Below are positions 7,830 to 15,734 of a DNA stretch of 40,022 bases, one piece after another. Origin of the DNA: Verrucomicrobiales bacterium (lineage in GTDB: Bacteria; Verrucomicrobiota; Verrucomicrobiae; Limisphaerales; UBA1100). The translations under genes and the position numbers were made by a program. The notes beneath the pieces are model-generated. The model was not told the origin of the DNA. It made no database searches and worked only from the letters and a program-made list of their open reading frames with translations. The stretch is taken from contig PBLV01000043.1 in assembly GCA_002721895.1 (NCBI GenBank), forward strand, positions 1-40,022, written 5' to 3'. The first letter of the stretch is position 1; each line of letters opens with the position of its first letter.

Positions 7830-7830
7830 C

Positions 7831-10305
7831 ATGGCTGGACGGCCGCCCATAACGCACTTGCACATCCCGATCAAACACCCAAACTACGTGCCAGTGAGGC
7901 ATCCTCAGCAGCCAATTTGGTGGTTCGTTTGTATCGTTCTTGGATGCTTTTTCACACCATCTACGCACGCCGTCCAACCGACGGTCACACAGCATGATAT
8001 TCAGCCGTTGATGATGCTGCGGTGCACCGTTTGCCATGGGCCGCGCAAGCAGGAGGGAAAACTGGATCTGCGCACGCGTGAGGGGATGTTGCGCGGCGGA
8101 AAGTCGGGGCCGGCGATTGTGCCTGGCAAGCCGAAGGAAAGCCTCGTCCTCAAAAAAATTCACGCCGGCGAAATGCCGCCGCGGCGCAAGGTGGTGCAGG
8201 CGAGCGTGAAGCCGATGGAGCCACGCGAGATCGCGCTGCTCACCAAATGGATCGAGCTTGGCGCGCCCGTGGGCGAGACGCCGAAGCCGAAGCCGTATCC
8301 CATCAAAAAAACGGATCGCGAGTTTTGGGCATTCCAAAAACCGCAACGACCCGCAGTGCCGGCGATCGAAAGTCGGAATTCGAAAATCGAAAACCCCATC
8401 GACGCCTTCATCGAGCAACGCCTCCAACGCGCCGGGCTCACCTTGGCTCCGCGCGCGAATCGGCAGGTGCTGATTCGCCGCGCCACTTACGATCTCACCG
8501 GCCTGCCGCCCACGCCGGAGGAGGTGCGCGCGTTTGTCGCGGACAAGGCACCCGACGCCTACACGCGGCTGATCGACGGTCTACTGGCCTCGCCCCGGTA
8601 CGGCGAGCGCTGGGGCCGCTACTGGCTCGATCTGGCCGGTTATTCGGATTCCGATGGCGGGCAGAATTCCGATCCCATCCGCGAGCATGTGTGGCGCTAT
8701 CGCGATTACGTCATCGACGCTTTCAATGCCGACAAGCCGTACGATCAATTTTTGCGCGAGCAAATCGCCGGCGACGAACTGGCCAAGCCCGGCAGCATTC
8801 CCGATGACCAACTCGCCGAGCATCTCGTCGCCACCGGTTTCCTGCGGCTGGGCACGGACTATTCGTTTGCCAACATCACCGCCTTCGTGCCCGACCGGCT
8901 GGAGGTGATCGATCGCGAGATGGAGGTGCTCACCGGCGGCGTGATGGGCCTCACGCTCAAGTGCGCCAAGTGCCACGATCACAAGTTCGATCCGGTGCCG
9001 CAGGCCGATTACTTTCGCCTGCTGGCCATCTTCAAGGGCGCGTTGGACGAGCACGACTGGATGCGCCCGCGCGACGGCAGCGGCGGCTCCAGCTACAACG
9101 TCGCCTGGCCCACGCGCCTGTTGCCCCTGCCCGGCGCGCATGCCAAATGGGCGGCCGACAAAAAACGCATCGACAACGCCATTGCCAAGCTCAAGGCCGA
9201 CGGCGGCGAAAAGAAAAATGCCGACGCCATCAAAAAGCTCAACACCGAGCGCACGCCCGAGCCGATGGCGCGCGCGTTGTGGGATCGCGGTGCGCCCTCG
9301 CCCCAGTACATTTACACGCGCGGCAATTACCTGCGCCCCGGCGCGATGGTGCAGCCAAAGCCGCCAATTATCCTCGGCGGTCAGTACGCCCCCATTTCGC
9401 CCTGGCCTGGGGCGGACAAGACCGGCCGGCGGCTGGCCTTTGCGCAGTGGCTGACGCGCCCGGAACATCCGCTCACCGCGCGCGTGATGGTCAATCGCCT
9501 GTGGAAACATCACTTCGGCCGCGGCCTGGTCAGCACGCTGGACAACTTCGGCAAGGCCGGCGCGCGGCCGACACATCCGGAGTTGCTCGACTGGCTCGCC
9601 ACGGAATTCACCCGGCGCGGCTGGAGTCTTAAAACGATGCACCGGCTGATGATGACCTCCGCCACCTATCAGCGGGTCAGCGCCGTCACCGAACTCCACA
9701 CGCAGCGCGATCCCGACAACGCCCTGCTCTCGCGCATGCCGCTCACCAAGCTCGATGCCGAGGCCTTGCGCGATGCGTTCCTGTTTGTGGCCGGGCAGTT
9801 GATTGAAAAGAATCGCGGCGGCAAACCCGACGGCATCAAGGGCCGCGCCGACGGGCTCGTGAGCATCCCGCGCGGCGCGAATGGCTGGCGGCGTTCCGTT
9901 TACGTCCAGCAACGCCGCACCGAGATGCCGACCTTTCTGACCACCTTCGACCTGCCGCGCATGGAGCCCAACTGCATCGAGCGCCCGCAATCCACCGTCG
10001 CCCCGCAGGCGCTTCATCTTTTGAACGATGCCACCGTGCACGAAATCGCCGGCCATTTCGCCGAGCGCGTGATGAAGGAGGCCGCCGATGAAACCGCCCA
10101 GCTCACCCGCGCCCATTGGCTGGCCTTTTCGCGCGCGCCGTCCAAGGCCGAACTGCAACTCACCACCGCTGCCCTCCACCAATTGAAAGCCAAATGGAAA
10201 ACCGACCTCGGCGACAAAGCCACGCCCGAGGCCGCCCACCAAAAGGCACTCACCAACATTTGCCGCGCGCTGTTGAACGCGTCGGAGTTTCAATATGTCG
10301 ACTGA
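7831..10305 (+). CDS. PSD1-family protein: planctomycete-type cytochrome c, DUF1549 and DUF1553
   Basis: About 824 residues. A hydrophobic export segment (IWWFVCIVLGCFFTPSTHAVQ) is followed near residue 65 by LRCTVCHGP, a CxxCH haem site of the PSCyt1 domain, with the MPP motif (AGEMPPRR) that supplies the distal methionine. DUF1549 starts near residue 188 (NPIDAFIEQRL) and includes a second CxxCH, KCAKCHDHKFDPV, near 377; DUF1553 follows from ~533 (QWLTRPEHPLTARVMVNRLWKHHFGRGLV) to the end. Such proteins are abundant in Planctomycetes and Verrucomicrobia, act outside the cytoplasm, and are usually paired with a DUF1501 protein, as here (11-bp overlap). Their exact reaction is unknown. The start is uncertain: ATG 7831 follows a terminator-like hairpin; a GTG at 7894 would give a more standard signal peptide; the frame opens at TTG 7783. 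The linker at 8364-8395 has an unusual repeat-derived sequence (see findings). Confidence 0.88.
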   Translation: MAGRPPITHLHIPIKHPNYVPVRHPQQPIWWFVCIVLGCFFTPSTHAVQPTVTQHDIQPLMMLRCTVCHGPRKQEGKLDLRTREGMLRGGKSGPAIVPGKPKESLVLKKIHAGEMPPRRKVVQASVKPMEPREIALLTKWIELGAPVGETPKPKPYPIKKTDREFWAFQKPQRPAVPAIESRNSKIENPIDAFIEQRLQRAGLTLAPRANRQVLIRRATYDLTGLPPTPEEVRAFVADKAPDAYTRLIDGLLASPRYGERWGRYWLDLAGYSDSDGGQNSDPIREHVWRYRDYVIDAFNADKPYDQFLREQIAGDELAKPGSIPDDQLAEHLVATGFLRLGTDYSFANITAFVPDRLEVIDREMEVLTGGVMGLTLKCAKCHDHKFDPVPQADYFRLLAIFKGALDEHDWMRPRDGSGGSSYNVAWPTRLLPLPGAHAKWAADKKRIDNAIAKLKADGGEKKNADAIKKLNTERTPEPMARALWDRGAPSPQYIYTRGNYLRPGAMVQPKPPIILGGQYAPISPWPGADKTGRRLAFAQWLTRPEHPLTARVMVNRLWKHHFGRGLVSTLDNFGKAGARPTHPELLDWLATEFTRRGWSLKTMHRLMMTSATYQRVSAVTELHTQRDPDNALLSRMPLTKLDAEALRDAFLFVAGQLIEKNRGGKPDGIKGRADGLVSIPRGANGWRRSVYVQQRRTEMPTFLTTFDLPRMEPNCIERPQSTVAPQALHLLNDATVHEIAGHFAERVMKEAADETAQLTRAHWLAFSRAPSKAELQLTTAALHQLKAKWKTDLGDKATPEAAHQKALTNICRALLNASEFQYVD

Positions 10306-11707
10306 CGCCGCCCATCTCACACGCCGCGATTTTTTCTCATCCGTCTCCGGCGGCATGATGGGCGGGGCGTTGCTGTCACTGCTGGAAGGCGAGGCCGAGG
10401 CGGCGCCGTTGCAGCCGCACTTTGCGCCCAAGGCCAAGTCGGTTATTCACCTGTTCATGAACGGCGGACCGAGCCAGATGGATTTGTTCGATCCCAAGCC
10501 GGAGCTGGACCGGCTGCACGGCCAGTCGTACTTCAACGAAATCGCCGGCGAAGTGGAGAACCCGCAGGACGCCGGCTCGATGATGCGTTGCCCGTACACC
10601 TTCGCGCAATACGGCCAATGCGGCATGCCGGTTTCCGACGTGATGCCGCACCTTGCAAAGTGCGTGGACGACATCGCCTTCATCCGCTCGATGCACACCA
10701 CGAATCTCACGCACGAGCCGGCGTTGTTCATCGCGCACAGCGGCCGCATGCAGCCGGGCTTGCCGACCCTCGGTGCGTGGGTGAGCTACGGGCTCGGTTC
10801 GGAAAACCGCAACCTGCCCGCCTACGTCGTGCTGGAGGATCCCGGCAAGTTGCCCGTCAACGGCACGCAAAACTGGCAGGCCGGTTTCCTGCCTCCGCAA
10901 CATCAGGGCACCCGCTTCCGCGCCACCGGTGCCCCGGTGCTCAACCTCAAGCCCGCCTTTAATCAACCCGAGGCCGTGCAAACCCTTGAGCGCGACCTCA
11001 TCGCCAAGCTCAACGCCGCCCACCAACGCCGCCGCCCGTGGCAACCCCGCCTCGGCGCCCGCATGGCCAGCTACGAACTCGCCGCGCGCATGCAATTGGC
11101 CGCCAGCGACGCGCTCGATCTCAGCCGCGAAACCAAGGCCACGCAGGCCATGTACGGCATCGGCGGCAAGGCCACCGACAGCTACGGCCGCCGCTGCCTC
11201 ATTGCCCGTCGCCTGGTCGAGCGCGGCGTGCGTTTCGTGCAGCTCTTCATCGATTTTCAAATCTGGGACAACCACACCAACCTCCGCACCGGCCTCAAGG
11301 GTTGCTGTGACATGACCGATCAACCCGTCGCCGCGTTATTGAAAGATTTGAAACAACGCGGTCTGCTCGACCAAACCCTCGTTGTGTGGGGCGGCGAATT
11401 CGGCCGGCTGCCCATCGCCCAGTTGCCCGGCGACAAAAACGCCGCCAAGGCCGGGCGCGACCACAACAAGAACGCCATGATCACCTGGATGGCCGGCGGC
11501 GGCACGAAAGGCGGCGTCATCCACGGCGCCACCGACGACATCGGCCTCGCCGCCGTGCAAGACCGCGTCAGCATCGCCGACTGGCACGCCACCATCCTCC
11601 ACTGCCTCGGCATGGATCACCACCACCTCGTTTACCCCCGCAACGGCCTCGACGAACGCCTCACCCACGTCGCCGAGGCGCGAGTGGTGAAGGAAATTTT
11701 AAAGTGA
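10295..11707 (+). CDS. DUF1501 family protein, Tat-exported, partner of PSD1
   Basis: 470 residues. The N-terminus has a twin-arginine signal (TRRDFFSSVSGG, residues 9-20, then a hydrophobic stretch), so it is exported folded. The conserved blocks of DUF1501 are present: LFMNGGPSQMDLFDPKP near residue 53, HEPALFIAHSGRMQPGLPTLGAW in the middle, VVWGGEFGRLP and GRDHNKNAM near residues 365-390, and DWHATILHCLGMDHHHLVYP at the end. The fold belongs to the alkaline phosphatase/sulfatase superfamily; members form two-gene units with PSD1 proteins and are linked in the literature to polysaccharide degradation loci, but the reaction is not established. The ATG lies inside the end of the PSD1 gene (11-bp overlap), indicating translational coupling. 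Confidence 0.93.
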   Translation: MSTDAAHLTRRDFFSSVSGGMMGGALLSLLEGEAEAAPLQPHFAPKAKSVIHLFMNGGPSQMDLFDPKPELDRLHGQSYFNEIAGEVENPQDAGSMMRCPYTFAQYGQCGMPVSDVMPHLAKCVDDIAFIRSMHTTNLTHEPALFIAHSGRMQPGLPTLGAWVSYGLGSENRNLPAYVVLEDPGKLPVNGTQNWQAGFLPPQHQGTRFRATGAPVLNLKPAFNQPEAVQTLERDLIAKLNAAHQRRRPWQPRLGARMASYELAARMQLAASDALDLSRETKATQAMYGIGGKATDSYGRRCLIARRLVERGVRFVQLFIDFQIWDNHTNLRTGLKGCCDMTDQPVAALLKDLKQRGLLDQTLVVWGGEFGRLPIAQLPGDKNAAKAGRDHNKNAMITWMAGGGTKGGVIHGATDDIGLAAVQDRVSIADWHATILHCLGMDHHHLVYPRNGLDERLTHVAEARVVKEILK

Positions 11708-11746
11708 TTCACCACAGAGACACAGAGGGGTGAATCTCTGTGTTTT
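11706..11746. terminator. Repeat-derived hairpin between convergent genes, probable terminator
   Basis: GATTCACC (11706-11713) pairs exactly with GGTGAATC (11729-11736), and the overlapping CACAGAGA (11713-11720) pairs exactly with TCTCTGTG (11735-11742), followed by TTTTAAAA. Two mutually exclusive 8-bp stems can therefore form, right at the stop of the DUF1501 gene and ~50 bp before the end of the convergent YbdK-like gene. The core CACCACAGAGACACAGAG resembles a dispersed intergenic element familiar from many environmental bacterial genomes, which here may have been recruited as a bidirectional terminator. Confidence 0.5.
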
Positions 11747-11795
11747 AAAAAACCCGTTTCGAGTGCCCAAATCAAACTTTCGCCAATGAGATTTT

Positions 11796-12923
11796 TTAAA
11801 CTGAATCTATCCGCTTGTTAGTACGCCATTCCTGAACAAGGGCATCCACAACGGGTTCGAGGAGGCCGGTTTGCCCAAAAATCTGCCTTTGTCTCAGGCA
11901 ACTGGGACCGTGATCCAAAATATCCTGAACGAGAGCCAGCTCGTCCGAACAATTCAGCTCCCGACTCAAGGGGGCGAGCTTCTCGAGCATGCCGGCAATG
12001 CGGTCTCCGTTGCGGACCTGTGTGCCCTGATCATCGAGGATCAATTGTGCCTCCAAGCCCCAGCGGGCAGCGCGCCACTTGTTCTCGCTGGTGACCCAAT
12101 GGCGCTCAAGGAGTTGCAGGTGGCCTTCCTCGTATTCGCGCGCCAACCAGACGGTGACACAGTGGGTGAAGGCAACGACAGCCAACAATTCATCGAGCGT
12201 GGGGAGCCCATCGCAAACACGCAGCTCAACGGTTCCAAAACCGGGGTGGGGCCGGATGTCCCACCACACTTCACGAATGCTCTCGATGGCACCGGCAGTG
12301 ATGAGGGTGTTCATGAAGGACTGGAATTCACCCCAGTTCAAAAGCGTCTCGGGCAGGCCGGCCGTAGGCAGGGTTTCGAAAACCTTGCTACGGACCGAGG
12401 CCAAGCCGGTGTCGTTGCCTTGCCAAAATGGCGAACTGGCAGAGAGGGCGAGGAACTGTGGGATGTATCCGGCGAGCGCGTTGAAGACAGCAACAGATTT
12501 CTCGGCACTGTCCATGCCCACGTGGACATGCAGACCAAAGATCATCAGCCGCTTGGCCGGCCATTGGACCCAGTCTATGAGGGCGCGGTAACGCTCTTTG
12601 TCCGTAATCTTTTGCCCGGGCCACGTGGAAAAGGGATGCGTCCCCGCGGAAATGAGAGCGATACCGAGCTCATCGCAGGCGGCGTGGACCCGGGCAAGCG
12701 TAGCCTCAAGGTCACACCGGACTGCGGGAACATCAGCACAAATGCCCGTGTTTAACTCGATGGTGGACTGCAGCAGCTCGGGCTTGACGTGAGGATCGTT
12801 TTCCAGTGCCACGAGCAGTTCAGGAGCACGCGGGGTGAGCTGGCGCGTAGCGGGGTCTATGAGCTGAAGCTCAACCTCCACGCCCAAGGTTGGCGAAGGC
12901 GATGGATGAAAGGGAATGCTCAT
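11796..12923 (-). CDS. Carboxylate-amine ligase, YbdK / glutamate-cysteine ligase type 2 family (GCS2)
   Basis: 375 residues, the usual length for the YbdK group. The N-terminus LGVEVELQLID is the family's opening acidic motif (substrate and Mg binding), LQSTIELNTGIC follows, and GLHVHVGMDSAE near residue 131 and GTVELRVCDGLPTLDE are further conserved blocks of the GCS2 fold. The enzymes form an amide bond using ATP; YbdK from E. coli has weak glutamate-cysteine ligase activity, so a gamma-glutamyl product is possible but not proven. No signal peptide: cytoplasmic. The ATG is one base from the stop of the gamma-glutamyltranspeptidase gene, with no clear ribosome site, so translation is probably coupled. 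It is the last gene of the operon and ends convergent with the DUF1501 gene. Confidence 0.88.
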   Translation of the reverse strand: MSIPFHPSPSPTLGVEVELQLIDPATRQLTPRAPELLVALENDPHVKPELLQSTIELNTGICADVPAVRCDLEATLARVHAACDELGIALISAGTHPFSTWPGQKITDKERYRALIDWVQWPAKRLMIFGLHVHVGMDSAEKSVAVFNALAGYIPQFLALSASSPFWQGNDTGLASVRSKVFETLPTAGLPETLLNWGEFQSFMNTLITAGAIESIREVWWDIRPHPGFGTVELRVCDGLPTLDELLAVVAFTHCVTVWLAREYEEGHLQLLERHWVTSENKWRAARWGLEAQLILDDQGTQVRNGDRIAGMLEKLAPLSRELNCSDELALVQDILDHGPSCLRQRQIFGQTGLLEPVVDALVQEWRTNKRIDSV

Positions 12924-12924
12924 T

Positions 12925-14307
12925 TTAAAAAATCATCGCGTGGCCATTGCGACGTGGATCACCCGCAGCCTGTCCGGGCGCAACGGAGTGGGCTCCGCCA
13001 AAGTAAACGTCTTGGGCCGGCCATTGGCGGACGGGCCAGGATCCGGCAGTAGCAGCACCGGGCTCTGCGTGAAGAGTTTGGCCATCGAGATGCACACGAG
13101 GGGCACAGGTGGCTGCTTCGAGAGACATCCCGTTTTTGAGGTGGTTGACAAGGACTTGGATGAGGGTGGATCGGATACGATTGCTACCACCGCTGCCGGT
13201 GACAAGGACAGGCCGCCCTTCACACAGGACAATAGTGGGGGCCATCATCGTGGGTAGTCGCGCGCCGGGGGGGTGGCAATGAAATCCGTCGGGGTTCAAA
13301 TCTTCTTCCCCGAGCATATTGTTCAAAAGAAAGCCACAACCGGTGGCGACATGACCGGAACCTTCACCGTTGGTGGTGGTTACACTGGCGGCGTTGCCAT
13401 GCCGATCGAGAACGCTCACGTGAGTGGTGGCTCCACGGGAAAGGGGCTCGGGACGGCGGAAGGCCTCGGTTTCGGAGAACGCATCCACGAGTTCGCCAGG
13501 CCCTATGTCATCGCGCGCATCCAGCCGAGCAAGCGTATGGGCAAGGAGTTCTCCACTAGCGGCCGGTGGTGGATTCAACAAAAGTGTATGGCCTTTAAAG
13601 TCAGTCCGGCGGGGGATGCGCTCGTGAACAGTATAGCCGGACAAATCGGACTCGCTCAGCAGTCCGTTTTCATTAAAGGGAACCGTGATTCTGCCGGCGA
13701 TTTCCTTGTAAAAAAGATTCGGGCCTTGGGTGACGAGCGATTCCAAAAAATCGGCGAAGCAAGGCATGCGAAAAATTTCCCCCGCCTTCAGCAGAATGCC
13801 TTGGGGAGCGAAGATGGCGGCGGAATCCGGCTCACGGGTGAGGATGGGCTCCAGCATGCCGATGATATGCCCTTGTTGCGCGGACAATTCCACGCCATCG
13901 CGCGCGGCCTGGATGGCAGGGGCCAACACATCGCGGCGAGAGGCATGTCCCAAGCGTTGATGAACATGCAGGAGGCCGGCAATATTCCCGGGCACGGCCA
14001 CAGAGGCTCGGCCAATGTGGAACTGCTGACGAGCGGCACCGAAGGATATCCAGACACCATCAAAGTCCATCTCGCCAACCGGCTTGCCCGTGGGCATGTC
14101 GACAAAGAAATCGAAGCAACAGGCGGATCCTTCCACGGGTTGAGCCATGAGATGGCCGCCCCCTCCAGCGCTGGTCAGGGTGGGTTCAGCCACCATGGCG
14201 GTGAACATGGCGGCCACGGCGGCATCAAAGGCGTTGCCGCCAGCTTCCAGCAGTGCCCGGCCCGCGTGCGCCGTGGCCGGGTCGCCCGCTGCCACGTGCT
14301 GTTTCAT
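12925..14307 (-). CDS. Gamma-glutamyltranspeptidase family protein
   Basis: 460 residues, shorter than the ~580 of exported enzymes. The N-terminal block AAGDPATAHAGRALLEAGGNAFDAAVAA is typical of the large subunit. The autoprocessing site is seen as GATTHVSVLDRHGNAASVTTTNGEGSG; the first Thr of TTH (near residue 293) should be the nucleophile, splitting the chain into ~31- and ~18-kDa parts. Substrate-binding blocks follow: GSGGSNRIRSTLIQVLVNHL and the closing GQAAGDPRRNGHA. There is no signal peptide, so the protein may be cytoplasmic, unlike the periplasmic enzymes that salvage glutathione. The YbdK-like ligase follows after one base. Start: ATG at 14307; a GTG directly before it is also possible. 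It begins six bases after the stop of the lipoprotein gene. It could act on gamma-glutamyl peptides other than glutathione. Confidence 0.9.
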   Translation of the reverse strand: MKQHVAAGDPATAHAGRALLEAGGNAFDAAVAAMFTAMVAEPTLTSAGGGGHLMAQPVEGSACCFDFFVDMPTGKPVGEMDFDGVWISFGAARQQFHIGRASVAVPGNIAGLLHVHQRLGHASRRDVLAPAIQAARDGVELSAQQGHIIGMLEPILTREPDSAAIFAPQGILLKAGEIFRMPCFADFLESLVTQGPNLFYKEIAGRITVPFNENGLLSESDLSGYTVHERIPRRTDFKGHTLLLNPPPAASGELLAHTLARLDARDDIGPGELVDAFSETEAFRRPEPLSRGATTHVSVLDRHGNAASVTTTNGEGSGHVATGCGFLLNNMLGEEDLNPDGFHCHPPGARLPTMMAPTIVLCEGRPVLVTGSGGSNRIRSTLIQVLVNHLKNGMSLEAATCAPRVHLDGQTLHAEPGAATAGSWPVRQWPAQDVYFGGAHSVAPGQAAGDPRRNGHAMIF

Positions 14308-14313
14308 CACTCG

Positions 14314-15285
14314 TCAGGGCCTTGGCCCAATTCCATTTCCCTTGCCTTGGCCACGTTCGATCAGCTTCCCAGAGGGATCCCAAATGCGCAGCCGCCTCAC
14401 CTCGCCGCTCTCGTAAAGAATCTCCAACTGCTTTTTCTCGTTCGCGTACCATTCCGTCCAAGTGCCGTGCGGACGACCCTCAACCACATGCATCTCTTCA
14501 CGCAGGTTGCCGTTAGGAAACTTGTCCACCACACGGCCGGTGTAGGGTTTGTCCTCACCCTTCACAAAAACGAAGGTGTCGGGTCCAAACGCGCCGGAAA
14601 TCGGTGAGCCGTCCGGGCCGCGAAAAATCACCTCGCCATAGAATACCTCGCGCACTTTCAGCCCCGGCGCGGCGGGTGGGGGCGCAACGGGCACCACACC
14701 GGATGGCGGGGGCAGGACAGGCCGCGTGGCGTTGTTTCCCGGTGCGGTGACACCGCGCGGCATGCCATCGGCATCCCAGTCGAGGAGTTTTTTCTGGATG
14801 CCATCCGCGTACCATTCCTTGAGCCCACGGCGGCGGCCTTCGCTGTAAAAAATTTCCCGGCGCAGGTTGCCATTCTCATACCACTCGCGCCCGGTGCCAT
14901 GCATGCGGTCCTCGCTGAAGGTCACCTCCAGTTGTTTTTGTCCACTGGCGTACCACAATTCATACAGGCCATCCTGCTGGCCATCCAGCAGAGTGACGAC
15001 GGCAGCCATTTGGCCGTTGGCATACCGTTGTTCCACCCGGCCGGTGTAGGGACGCTCGGCATCCTTCAAAAACCACAACCCGTTGGCTCGTTGTTCCACC
15101 TGCTGAAGGGAGACGGCCAGCGGATTTCCGGCAACCGCGGGGGACGGCTTTTCCTTGGGCCCCCGCCACGGCATATAGGCGCACCCGGCCAGAACCGTTG
15201 AAAGTAGCACAATGTATACGGCGCTAAACCTCACCGCGTTGAAGTTGGAGCACTCCCCGGCCCGTGGCAACGCGAAACGATTCAC
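14314..15285 (-). CDS. Lipoprotein with MORN-variant (YwqK-like) repeats
   Basis: 323 residues. A hydrophobic stretch ends in a lipobox (LSTVLAGC, Cys near residue 35), so it is predicted to be lipid-anchored. Two blocks of MORN-variant repeats follow: residues ~65-165 (GQMAAVVTLLDGQQDGLYELWYASGQ, then GTGREWYENGNLRREIFYSEG, then GLKEWYADG) and ~250-310 (GRVVDKFPNGNLREEMHVVEG, then GTWTEWYANEKKQLEILYESG), separated by a Pro/Ala-rich linker with PPPSG and PPPAAPG. Such beta-hairpin repeats are structural; automatic pipelines often label them 'YwqK antitoxin', which the data here do not support. The start is a GTG overlapping the stop of the previous gene (GTGA). Confidence 0.8.
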   Translation of the reverse strand: MNRFALPRAGECSNFNAVRFSAVYIVLLSTVLAGCAYMPWRGPKEKPSPAVAGNPLAVSLQQVEQRANGLWFLKDAERPYTGRVEQRYANGQMAAVVTLLDGQQDGLYELWYASGQKQLEVTFSEDRMHGTGREWYENGNLRREIFYSEGRRRGLKEWYADGIQKKLLDWDADGMPRGVTAPGNNATRPVLPPPSGVVPVAPPPAAPGLKVREVFYGEVIFRGPDGSPISGAFGPDTFVFVKGEDKPYTGRVVDKFPNGNLREEMHVVEGRPHGTWTEWYANEKKQLEILYESGEVRRLRIWDPSGKLIERGQGKGNGIGPRP

Positions 15286-15692
15286 TGTTTCTTCCGCGGC
15301 GTGCCGTCAAAGTTCCAGGCATCCAGCTCAATCTGTCCCCCCTCGATGTCCCACTCCCGATGCTTCACCCGTTTGCCTTCGCGATGGATGCCCCGCGCGG
15401 CAATGACGCCGTTGGGATGAATGATGGTGTAGGAACCATGCTTCAACCCTTTGAGGTATCGCGTCTCGTAAACCCGGCGAAAGATCGTATCCACCACCAG
15501 TCCGGTGAAGGGCTGTTTTTCCCCCCTCACATGCCAGCGATCATCGGAACCACGCACAAGGTTTTCCATCACGAAACCATCGGGCGTGATCTTCCGCGCG
15601 GGCACAACGCGCTCGGGCTTGGGTTTGTCCTTGGGAACATCGGCCGCCGTGAGACACGCGGCGAGGGCAAGGGTGAAAACTGCTTCACGCAT
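15282..15692 (-). CDS. Small secreted protein with MORN-variant repeats
   Basis: 136 residues from the ATG at 15692; an in-frame TTG at 15710 preceded by GAGG is an alternative. MREAVFTLALAACLTAADV is a signal peptide (with a Cys but a poor lipobox). The remainder carries MORN-variant repeats: FTGLVVDTIFRRVYETRYLKGLKHG, then YTIIHPNGVIAARGIHREGKRV, then HREWDIEGGQIELDAWNFDG. The next gene encodes a larger lipoprotein with the same repeat type and overlaps by four bases, so the two probably act together at the envelope. No enzymatic motif was seen. Confidence 0.72.
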   Translation of the reverse strand: MREAVFTLALAACLTAADVPKDKPKPERVVPARKITPDGFVMENLVRGSDDRWHVRGEKQPFTGLVVDTIFRRVYETRYLKGLKHGSYTIIHPNGVIAARGIHREGKRVKHREWDIEGGQIELDAWNFDGTPRKKQ

Positions 15693-15734
15693 GAGGTCAA
15701 AATGCCACAATGCCTCATGGTTGGCAACCGTCCG

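Larger units (their letters stand above)
7427..7830. other. 404-bp intergenic region without a supported gene
   Basis: This gap contains a short open frame (7459-7761) whose product is basic, low in structure and unlike any family, so it is not called. It holds an imperfect 11-bp inverted repeat (7520-7560), three copies of CCCGAAGG (7638, 7668, 7714; spacing ~30 and ~46 bases), an AT-rich stretch at 7735-7790, a single TTATCCACT near 7795 and a terminator-like hairpin at 7808-7829. The AT-rich part is the likeliest promoter area for the downstream PSD1 gene. Confidence 0.45.

Noticed and set aside
8581..10437. 618-codon minus-strand frame
   Set aside because: Lies opposite the PSD1 gene, whose cytochrome, DUF1549 and DUF1553 motifs are clear. 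Long antisense frames are expected at this GC content.
12925..13300. Suspected frameshift at the end of the transpeptidase gene
   Set aside because: The reading frame keeps the GGT closing block (FGGAHSV, AGDPRR) through to its stop, so no shift is needed.
14314..15692. YwqK-type antitoxin annotation for the MORN proteins
   Set aside because: The repeats are generic structural elements; no toxin gene is nearby and the proteins appear exported.
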